A stretch of 5,170 nt of DNA from an uncultured Burkholderiales bacterium (GTDB lineage Bacteria > Pseudomonadota > Gammaproteobacteria > Burkholderiales > Burkholderiaceae_F): positions 1-5,170 of the forward strand of contig CAIQGU010000514.1 in the NCBI GenBank assembly GCA_903871435.1. The letters run 5' to 3'. Below the pieces are notes generated by a model. It saw only the letters and a list, made by a program, of their open reading frames with translations, had not been told where the DNA came from and ran no database searches. Position numbers and translations under genes: made by a program. This document shows, piece by piece, positions 1-5,170 of this stretch (position 1 is the stretch's first letter; the number at the start of each line of letters is the position of its first letter).

Positions 1-309
1 AATCACAGCATCGCTCTCTTCTTTATAACGACGTTTTAATTCTATTAATTGGCGTTCAGTGACAAGTGTGACAAGTGCCTGATAACTCACAACGGGATTG
101 TTTTTTGCTAAATACTCTCCCAGCGCCTGCGCGTCTGGATGAGTTGCTTTGTAATGAGCTACCTTTTCTGGGTCAGGTTTACCGGTTGTAGGGTCTGGCG
201 TATTTGCAATCACACCGTCGTATAAAGTGCTGGGTGTAGCTGCGCCATATACTGGAACATTGAGCATCGTGAAGTGCTGTTTATTTTGATTGGGTAATTC
301 AAACTCGAG
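1..309 (-). pseudogene. Catalase-family (SrpA-like) peroxidase fragment, fused in frame to a CoA-transferase
   Basis: Read on the minus strand this stretch encodes about 102 residues with no stop. It shows the typical middle of catalase-related heme peroxidases: MLNVPVYGAATP (fused-frame residues 314-325), then TPDPTTGKPDPEK (336-348) and a following THPDAQ. The family uses heme to decompose peroxides. The N-terminal part carrying the distal heme-pocket His/Asn is missing, because the frame upstream is CoA-transferase, and the proximal Tyr region is not in the window, so no functional enzyme is encoded here. From about residue 377 (position ~81 leftwards) the translation (YQALVTLVTERQLIELKRR) no longer resembles what I expect for catalases. 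G+C over 1-300 is 44%, with A/T-ending codons (TTA, AAT, AAA, CAA), unlike the rest of the window. Family assignment rests on motif recognition only. Whether this piece belongs to the same chromosome is doubtful. Confidence 0.6.
59..77. repeat. Short tandem direct repeat, 9-bp period
   Basis: The unit GTGACAAGT occurs twice head to tail, followed by one more matching base (19 bases with exact period 9). In the minus-strand reading frame it encodes the doubled tripeptide LVTLVT, so it does not shift the frame. It sits about where the translated protein stops looking like a catalase. It could be a simple replication-slippage duplication. Confidence 0.75.
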
Positions 310-1206
310 GGCCACGCGATTGACCAGCCGGTCGCCGTTTGTCGCAAAGCGAGGGTCGCGGGCGACTTCGGGATGGCCGATGATTTCCGTGAACTGCTGG
401 AACTGCCGTTCATTGCCGATGGCGATGAAAATATCGCCGTTGCTCGTGGTCCATTTATCGTAGGGCGCGACGTTGGGGTGGGCGTTGCCCAGCGGCACGG
501 GGCGCTTGCCGCTCAGCAGGTAGTTGGCCGCCTGGGGGTGCAGCAGTGCCGTGGCGCAGTCGTAGAGTGTCATGTCGAGGAATTGTCCGCGGCCGCTGCG
601 CGTGCGTTCCTGGAGCGCCATGAGGATGGCAATCGTGGAATACATGCCCGTGGCCAGGTCCACCAGTGGCGTTGCCATGCGCACGCCCGTGCTGCCCACC
701 TCGCCATTGACGCTCATGAGTCCGCTCATCGCCTGGACGACGGCGTCATAACCCGGCAATCCGCCCAGGGGACCGTCGGCGCCGAAGCCCGATACCCGGC
801 AATGGATGAGCCGGGGAAAACGCTTTTCGAGGACATCGGCGTAACCCAGTCCCCACTTTTCCATCGTGCCCGTCTTGAAATTCTCGACCAGCACATCGGC
901 ATCGGCCAGCAGGCGCAGCACGACCTCGCGGCCCGCGGGGACGCTGATATCCAGGGCCAGCGCACGCTTGTTGCGGTTGACGCCCAGGTAGTAGCTGGCA
1001 TCGCGGCTGCCATCCGGACGCTCGGCAAAGGGCGGACCCCACTGACGCGTGTCATCTCCCTGGGGCGGTTCGACCTTGATGACGTCAGCGCCATGGTCGG
1101 CGAGGATCATGGTGGAATAGGGGCCGCCCAGCACGCGCGACAGGTCGACGACCTTCACGCCGGCCAGCGCGCCGCCGCTGGCGGGGGTCGGGGTTGTTGT
1201 ACTCAA
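304..1206 (-). CDS. CaiB/BaiF family (class III) CoA-transferase, C-terminal part replaced
   Basis: This family moves CoA between an acyl-CoA and a carboxylic acid in the cytoplasm; the substrate cannot be told from sequence. The start is TTG at 1206: the next residues are STTTPTPASGG and then the usual opening LAGVKVVDLSRVLGGPYST (residues 14-32). GAGGAG (1212-1217) lies 5 bases upstream. Further landmarks are LADHGADVIKVEPPQGDDTR (34-53), YYLGVNRNKRALALDI (72-87), ADVLVENFKTGTMEKWGLGY (103-122) and GYDAVVQAMSGLMS (153-166). D183 in TPLVDLATGMYS matches the catalytic Asp169 of formyl-CoA transferase. HPEVARDPRFATNGDRLVNR (278-297) follows. At residues 300-301 the frame passes into catalase-like sequence, so the C-terminal ~100 residues of a normal ~400-residue enzyme are absent. 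TTG overlaps the metC stop, implying translational coupling. Family assignment is firm; activity is unlikely if the junction is real. Confidence 0.9.
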
Positions 1207-2405
1207 GCTTGCTCCTCGGAAATGGTCCGGCGCAGGCGGTCGAATCCCTGCTGCAGGTCGTTGATGAGATCGGCGGGGTCTTCCATGCCGGCCGATATCC
1301 GGATGAGTCCATCCGGCAGACGCGCCGCGCGCAGGCTGCGCTCCGCCCGCGAAGGGATCAACAAGCTCTCGAAGCCGCCCCAGGAATAGCCGCGCCCGAA
1401 AAGTCGCATGCTGTCCACCAGGGTATTGACCGCGGCAACGGGAATTGCCGCCTGCAGTTCGACTCCGAAGAGGCCGCTGGCCCCCGAGAAATCGCGCTGC
1501 CATAGCGTGTGGCCCGGATCGCTTGCCAGGGGTGGATACAGCACGCGCGCCACTTCGGGCTGTTGCAGCAGCCATTCGATCAGGCGCTCGGCCGTGGCAC
1601 GATGGCGCTCGAGGCGCGCATGCAAGGTGCGCAGCCCGCGCAGCGCCACCCAGCAGTCGTCGGGGCTCGCCGCCAGGCCCGTCGAGCGGATGAATGTGCG
1701 CATGGCCGGCGCCGTGGCGGCGTTGCAGGTAACCGTGCCCAGCAGAAGGTCGGCATGGCCGCCGATGTACTTCGTGGCCGCGTGCACGGACACATCGGCC
1801 CCGAGTTCGATAGGACGGCAGTACAGCGGCGTGGCCCACGTGTTGTCCGCCACCGATATCGCGCCATGCGCACGGGCAATAGCACTGATCTGGGGAATAT
1901 CCTGGACTTCGAAGGTGTGCGAGCCTGGCGATTCGATGAGGATCAGCCGGGTTGTCGGGCGCAGCAGCGCCGCGATTTCGGCGCCCGCGCGCGGGTCGTA
2001 GAACGTGGTGGCCACGCCAAAACGCGCCAGGGTCCCGATGCAGAAGCTGCGCGTGGGGCCATAGGCGGAATCGGGCACGAGGATGTGGTCGCCCTGTCCG
2101 ACAAAAGCCATGATGGCGCTGGTGCAGGCGCTCAGGCCCGAGGGCAGCGCCCAGGTGCGCTCGCCGCCCTCGAGCGCCGTCATCGCGTCGAGAAAGGCAC
2201 GGTGCGTCGGCGTGCCGTGCAGGCCGTAGGTAACCGGCCCGCCATCGTCACCGCGGGCAGCGCGGGCAACCCGCTCGCGCATGTCGGCCACATCGGCGTG
2301 CAGCACGGTGGAACCGCGCTGCACCGGCGGATTGACGTATTGCTCGCCCGAATTGCCCGCCGGGGCTTCGCGGCCGAGCGTGACCAGCCGGGTACCGGTT
2401 TTCAC
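1203..2405 (-). CDS. metC: Cystathionine beta-lyase (PLP-dependent, MetC type)
   Basis: It cleaves cystathionine to homocysteine, pyruvate and ammonia in methionine biosynthesis, in the cytoplasm; family members are usually PLP-bound homotetramers. The 400 residues fit the family (about 390-400). Visible sites, with the E. coli MetC counterpart: Y60 in TYGLHGTPTH (Y56), PSGLSA at 88-93, Y115 in DSAYGPTR (Y111), ESPGSHTFEV (158-167), D187 in VADNTWATPL (D185, pyridine nitrogen), PLP lysine K212 in HAATKYIGGHAD (K210), W342 in YSWGGFES (W340) and R369 in LIRISAGMED (R372, carboxylate binding). The E. coli R58 position is Leu62 here. The chosen start is GTG at 2405, giving MKTGTRLVTLG; no clear Shine-Dalgarno precedes it. 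The frame stays open to 2792, but that part would overlap the divergent IVD gene and resembles nothing. Cystathionine gamma-synthase or gamma-lyase are relatives, but the SWGG and ATKYIGGH context favours MetC. Confidence 0.92.
   Translation of the reverse strand: MKTGTRLVTLGREAPAGNSGEQYVNPPVQRGSTVLHADVADMRERVARAARGDDGGPVTYGLHGTPTHRAFLDAMTALEGGERTWALPSGLSACTSAIMAFVGQGDHILVPDSAYGPTRSFCIGTLARFGVATTFYDPRAGAEIAALLRPTTRLILIESPGSHTFEVQDIPQISAIARAHGAISVADNTWATPLYCRPIELGADVSVHAATKYIGGHADLLLGTVTCNAATAPAMRTFIRSTGLAASPDDCWVALRGLRTLHARLERHRATAERLIEWLLQQPEVARVLYPPLASDPGHTLWQRDFSGASGLFGVELQAAIPVAAVNTLVDSMRLFGRGYSWGGFESLLIPSRAERSLRAARLPDGLIRISAGMEDPADLINDLQQGFDRLRRTISEEQA
1212..1217 (-). promoter_or_regulatory. 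Shine-Dalgarno deciding the TTG start of the CoA-transferase
   Basis: On the minus strand GAGGAG is followed by the 5-base spacer CAAGC and then TTG (1206-1204). The site lies inside the last codons of metC, and TTG overlaps the metC TGA by two bases (TTGA). No ATG or GTG nearby gives the conserved N-terminus a comparable site, which is why TTG was chosen. Confidence 0.75.
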
Positions 2406-2586
2406 GGCAGCGGCGCGGCGGCCGGCGCGGACGGGCAGCAGAATGCTGCGCGGGAGGCAAGGTTTTTCAACACGGAGTGCGATTGTAGTACGGTGCCCGG
2501 CCCGAGGCACCCGCCGGGCGGCGCGGCCGGGGCGGTGGCATGATTGCAGGACGCCGCGCTGATAAGCGGCAGCCGGGGAGGCGCTG
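2406..2586. promoter_or_regulatory. Divergent intergenic region between metC and the IVD gene
   Basis: These 181 bases separate the two divergent starts and should hold promoters for both. Leftward, TACAAT (minus strand, 2487-2482) is a fair -10 box, with only a weak GTGCCT -35 at 17-base spacing (2510-2505). Rightward, TTTTTC (2463-2468), 17 bases, then TAGTAC (2486-2491) is a weak candidate. The two -10 candidates overlap, so if both are real, polymerase binding would be mutually exclusive. This short A/T-richer patch stands out from the G+C-rich flanks. No clear operator, such as a MerR-type LiuR palindrome, was seen. Confidence 0.4.
2577..2581 (+). promoter_or_regulatory. Strong Shine-Dalgarno of the IVD gene
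   Basis: GGAGG is followed by the 5-base spacer CGCTG and the ATG at 2587. It fixes the start of the acyl-CoA dehydrogenase and argues against any further upstream start. Confidence 0.85.
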
Positions 2587-3777
2587 ATGCAAACGCAGGG
2601 GCTCGACTTCGACCTGGGCGACGATATCGATGCGCTGCGCGCAACGGTAAGCGCCTTCGCAGCGCGGGAGATCGCGCCGGACGCGCACGAGATCGATCGC
2701 AGCGATCGCTTTCCCGAGGGCCTGTGGCGCAAGCTGGGCGATCTGGGCGTGCTGGGGGTCACGGCGCCCGAACAATACGGTGGCGCCGCCATGGGCTACC
2801 TGGCGCACATGATCGCCATGGAGGAAATTTCGCGCGCGAGTGCGGCAGTGGGGCTTTCGTACGGGGCCCACTCCAATCTCTGCGTCAACCAGATCTGCCG
2901 CAACGGCAACGCCGAACAGAAGCAGCGCTACCTGCCCGGGCTCATTGCCGGAACATCCGTGGGCGCACTGGCCATGAGCGAAAGCGGCGCCGGCTCCGAC
3001 GTGGTGTCGATGCGCCTGCGGGCCGAGGACAAAGGGGGCCATTACCTCCTCAACGGCACGAAGATGTGGATCACCAACGGCCCGGATGCGGATGTCCTGG
3101 TGGTGTATGCCAAGACGGCACCGGAACTGGCCCAGAATGGCATCACCGCTTTCCTCGTGGAGAAATCCATGAAGGGCTTTTCCGTTGCGCAGAAACTCGA
3201 CAAGCTGGGCATGCGGGGCTCGCAGACGGGCGAGCTGGTTTTCGACAATTGCGAAGTGCCAGCCGAAAACGTGCTGGGCGAGGTCAATGGCGGCGTGCGC
3301 GTGTTGATGAGCGGCCTGGATTTCGAGCGCGCGGTACTGGCTGCCGGTCCGCTGGGCATCATGCAGGCCTGCATGGACCTGGTAATACCGTACGTCCATG
3401 AGCGTCGGCAGTTCGGCCAGGCCATCGGGGAGTTCCAGCTGATCCAGGGCAAGCTGGCCGACATGTACACGGCTTTATCCTCCTGCCGTGCCTATGCCTA
3501 TGCGGTTGGCCGGAGCCTGGACCGGCTGGCGGGTGCGGCCGGGGCGGGACGCGCCCGCTCGGCCCGCAAGGATTGCGCGGGGGTCATCCTGCTGGCGGCC
3601 GAGCGCGCTACCTGGATGGCGGGCGAGGCCATCCAGATACTCGGGGGCAATGGCTACATCAACGACTATCCGGCGGGACGCTTGTGGCGCGACGCCAAGC
3701 TCTATGAGATCGGTGCCGGCACCTCGGAAATCCGCCGCATGCTGATCGGGCGAGAGCTTTTCAATGAGTCGCGTTAG
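2587..3777 (+). CDS. ivd: Isovaleryl-CoA dehydrogenase
   Basis: This FAD flavoenzyme oxidises isovaleryl-CoA to 3-methylcrotonyl-CoA in leucine breakdown and passes electrons to electron-transfer flavoprotein. The 396 residues are a full-length acyl-CoA dehydrogenase: N-terminal helical domain, FAD and substrate motif [12 protein letters not shown] (127-138), KMWITNG (159-165), ERRQFGQ (272-278), [11 protein letters not shown] (350-360) and C-terminal [17 protein letters not shown] (373-389). The subfamily call rests on the catalytic base. In medium-chain enzymes it is the Glu of the YEGTS motif, but here that place is Ala377, while E247 in [11 protein letters not shown] matches Glu254 of human IVD. 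ATG 2587 has GGAGG 5 bases upstream. The gene is also called liuA, but no other liu gene is beside it. Residues about 314-325 form an Ala/Gly/Arg-rich loop longer than in human IVD. aceK follows on the same strand. Confidence 0.94.
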   Translation: MQTQGLDFDLGDDIDALRATVSAFAAREIAPDAHEIDRSDRFPEGLWRKLGDLGVLGVTAPEQYGGAAMGYLAHMIAMEEISRASAAVGLSYGAHSNLCVNQICRNGNAEQKQRYLPGLIAGTSVGALAMSESGAGSDVVSMRLRAEDKGGHYLLNGTKMWITNGPDADVLVVYAKTAPELAQNGITAFLVEKSMKGFSVAQKLDKLGMRGSQTGELVFDNCEVPAENVLGEVNGGVRVLMSGLDFERAVLAAGPLGIMQACMDLVIPYVHERRQFGQAIGEFQLIQGKLADMYTALSSCRAYAYAVGRSLDRLAGAAGAGRARSARKDCAGVILLAAERATWMAGEAIQILGGNGYINDYPAGRLWRDAKLYEIGAGTSEIRRMLIGRELFNESR

Positions 3778-4143
3778 GGTTGCCTCTCATTTTTCCCGGC
3801 ATGAATTTGCAAGTTGTACTCAGACTTCAGGCGGCCCATTGATCGCGGGAGTGCAACGTGCGGATGCTGTCGCAGACGCGGTCCGGTTGCCCTGTGCCCG
3901 CCCCGGCCCCGGGGGTCGCGGTTGGCCCTGCGGGCCAACTCCACCGCGCAGCCGGCGCCGGTGGGGCGCAGCCGCCGGTGGCCTGCGCGACTCCCAGCAA
4001 CGCGCTGCAGCTGCACAACTCTATCGTTGACCCTGCACATGACACCAAACTCCGAAGCGCTGAGCGAGGTTCCGCCGCCGAGAAGCGCCGCTGCGATATC
4101 AGGCTTCGCAAACGCGCCCGCACCTCAGGACGACGCCGGCAAC
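3778..4143. other. Long G+C-rich gap or leader between the IVD gene and aceK
   Basis: The gap is 366 bases if aceK starts at 4144, or 261 if it starts at 4039. Its first ~60 bases are relatively A/T-rich (around TTTTTCCCGGCATGAATTTG) and could hold an aceK promoter, but no convincing -35/-10 pair is visible. From about 3890 it becomes extremely G+C-rich with several self-complementary stretches: CCGGCGCCGG at 3952-3961 and the hairpin at 3921-3939. No protein with recognisable features is encoded on either strand. No intrinsic terminator with a U-tract ends the IVD gene here, so read-through into aceK is possible. Confidence 0.5.
3921..3939. repeat. Perfect 8-bp inverted repeat (hairpin) upstream of aceK
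   Basis: GTTGGCCC and GGGCCAAC flank a 3-base loop (TGC), forming a very stable stem in RNA. A G-U pair could extend it by one. It is not followed by a T-run, so it is not a canonical intrinsic terminator. It could limit 3' decay of the IVD mRNA, lie in the aceK leader, or be chance in G+C-rich DNA. Confidence 0.6.
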
Positions 4144-5170
4144 ATGCGCTTCGACCACTCGATGCCGCAACCGCGCGCCATCGCCCGCGCCATCCTCGAC
4201 GGATTCGAGCTTCATTACCAGCGCTTCCGCTTCGTGGCCCAGCAGGCCAAGAGCCGTTTCGAGCGCGGCGACTGGCTGGGCATGCGCGAATCGGCGCGCG
4301 ACCGGATCGACTACTACGACCAGCGCGTAATAGACGCGGTGGAACACATCGAGCGGGGCTTCGACCTGGCAAGCCTGGACGACCAGGAACGCGACCGCCT
4401 GTGGCAGGCCGTCAAGCAGCAGTTCATGGCATCGCTGGCCGACCATCGGCAACCCGAATGCGCCGAGACCTTCTTCAATTCGGTGTGTACCAAGCTGCTG
4501 CACCGCGCGTATTTTCAGAATGCGTTCCTGTTCGTGCGGCCGGGGGTCGCGACCGACTACATGGACTCGGATCCGCCCTCGATACGCAGCTACTACCCGG
4601 CCGCAACGGGTTTGCGCGCCACGCTGCGGCAGATCATCATCGACATGGGACTCGCCGCCCCGTTCGTCGACGTGGAGCGCGACCTGCGCCATGTCGTGCG
4701 GGCCGTCTGCGACGCCCACCGGCGTGGGGCTCCCAACGCGCTGGTCAGCCCCTTCCATGCCGAACCGGACTGCCAGATACAAGTGCTGTCCAACCTGTTC
4801 TTCCGCAACAAGGGGGCCTACCTCATAGGCCGTTTCATCAACGGTACGCGCGCGACCCCGCTTGCCGTGCCGCTGCTCCGGGACAGCCGCGGGCAGGTCT
4901 ACATCGACACGGTTCTGTTCGGCGCCGACCGCATCGCGACCTTGTTCTCATTCACCCGGGCCTACTTCCTCGTGGACATGGAAGCACCGTCGGCATATGC
5001 CGATTTCATCAAATCCATCCTCCCGCACAAGCCGGTATCGGAGATCTACACGATGCTCGGCCTGCAAAAGCAGGGCAAGACACTTTTCTACCGCGATTTC
5101 CTTCATCACCTGCGGCATTCGACCGATCGCTTCGTGACGGCTCCGGGAATCAAGGGGTTGGTGATGACGG
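4144..5170 (+). CDS. aceK: Isocitrate dehydrogenase kinase/phosphatase, 5' part (runs off the window)
   Basis: AceK phosphorylates and dephosphorylates isocitrate dehydrogenase, closing or opening the TCA branch so that isocitrate can enter the glyoxylate shunt during growth on acetate or acetyl-CoA-yielding substrates. It is a cytoplasmic bifunctional enzyme of ~580-610 residues; 342 codons are seen. Comparison with E. coli AceK: QPRAIARAILDGFELHYQRF matches PRGLELLIAQTILQGF; AETFFNSVCTKLL matches AESFFNSVYCRLF; NLFFRNKGAYLIGRFI matches NELFYRNKAAWLVGKLI; and APGIKGL (333-339) is the start of the ATP-binding loop (E. coli 315-321), just before the edge. The kinase Lys and active-site Asp lie outside. 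The start is uncertain: ATG 4144 has AGGA 13 bases upstream, ATG 4162 fits the E. coli N-terminus best, and ATG 4039 would add 35 Pro/Ala-rich residues without a Shine-Dalgarno. No frame break is seen. Confidence 0.92.
   Translation, partial: MRFDHSMPQPRAIARAILDGFELHYQRFRFVAQQAKSRFERGDWLGMRESARDRIDYYDQRVIDAVEHIERGFDLASLDDQERDRLWQAVKQQFMASLADHRQPECAETFFNSVCTKLLHRAYFQNAFLFVRPGVATDYMDSDPPSIRSYYPAATGLRATLRQIIIDMGLAAPFVDVERDLRHVVRAVCDAHRRGAPNALVSPFHAEPDCQIQVLSNLFFRNKGAYLIGRFINGTRATPLAVPLLRDSRGQVYIDTVLFGADRIATLFSFTRAYFLVDMEAPSAYADFIKSILPHKPVSEIYTMLGLQKQGKTLFYRDFLHHLRHSTDRFVTAPGIKGLVMT

Noticed and set aside
373..1389. Plus-strand open frame (338 codons) opposite the CoA-transferase and the end of metC
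   Set aside because: It is antisense to the CoA-transferase, has no domain, no ribosome site and His/Arg/Ala-biased composition.
1509..2543. Long plus-strand open frame (344 codons) opposite metC
   Set aside because: It is antisense to a gene with a complete set of MetC motifs. It has no recognisable domain and is rich in Arg/Ala/Gly as expected for a shadow frame in G+C-rich DNA.
2406..2792. Upstream extension of the metC frame (129 more codons)
   Set aside because: It would overlap the divergent IVD gene. The residues are low-complexity and no MetC protein has such an extension.
2467..3399. Minus-strand open frame (310 codons) opposite the IVD gene
   Set aside because: It is antisense to a full-length IVD. 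The His/Arg/Ala-rich translation is typical of the complement of coding DNA.
3778..3800. T-run after the IVD stop as a terminator
   Set aside because: The short T-run at 3790-3794 has no hairpin directly before it, so it does not make an intrinsic terminator.
3815..3824. GTTGTACTCA shared with 1196-1205 as a possible repeat
   Set aside because: Many chance 10-base matches are expected in 5 kb, and the similarity does not extend usefully beyond it.
3764..4040. Two 88-codon frames on opposite strands in the gap before aceK
   Set aside because: Neither has a ribosome site, a domain or a convincing composition; both are open because the DNA is G+C-rich.
4099..4782. Minus-strand open frame (227 codons) opposite aceK
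   Set aside because: It is a complementary-strand shadow of conserved AceK sequence with no independent features.
1..5170. CRISPR arrays, tRNA or rRNA genes, insertion-sequence ends, phage or defence genes
   Set aside because: No spaced repeats, cloverleaf sequence, terminal inverted repeats or matching protein families were seen. Only the unexplained left ~80 bases leave room for a mobile element, with no direct evidence.

Overview
The window reads as G+C-rich betaproteobacterial chromosome (Bordetella/Alcaligenaceae-like, by inference) from about position 310 to the right end. The first ~305 bases are of clearly different composition: 44% G+C by count over 1-300, against roughly two thirds G+C elsewhere. 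The genus is inferred from gene content (a long AceK, a MetC of the type known from Bordetella, IVD) and composition. No RNA gene or species-diagnostic repeat was found.

Layout. On the minus strand, reading right to left, lie metC (cystathionine beta-lyase, 2405-1203) and, overlapping its stop codon, a CaiB/BaiF-family CoA-transferase that starts at a TTG (1206). After about 300 well-conserved residues the CoA-transferase runs, without a frame break, into an A+T-richer stretch coding for part of a catalase-family (SrpA-like) peroxidase. The change falls at a CTCGAG hexamer (304-309). This makes one open frame of 402 codons from 1206 to the window edge, made of two unrelated protein families. 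A clone or assembly chimera is the simplest reading; a true recombination is possible. On the plus strand, divergent from metC, lie an isovaleryl-CoA dehydrogenase gene (2587-3777) with a very good Shine-Dalgarno and then, after a G+C-rich leader with inverted repeats, the first ~60% of aceK (isocitrate dehydrogenase kinase/phosphatase), which runs off the right edge at its ATP-binding loop.

How the genes relate. IVD carries out the FAD-dependent step of leucine catabolism, whose end products are acetyl-CoA and acetoacetate. AceK controls the split of isocitrate between the TCA cycle and the glyoxylate shunt, which is needed for growth on acetyl-CoA. Their neighbourhood makes metabolic sense, but co-transcription is not shown. 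MetC and the CoA-transferase look translationally coupled; what links them functionally is unknown.

I do not see a new defence, mobile or regulatory system here. The observation most worth following is the compositional and protein-family junction at 304-309, with a possible second break near position 80.
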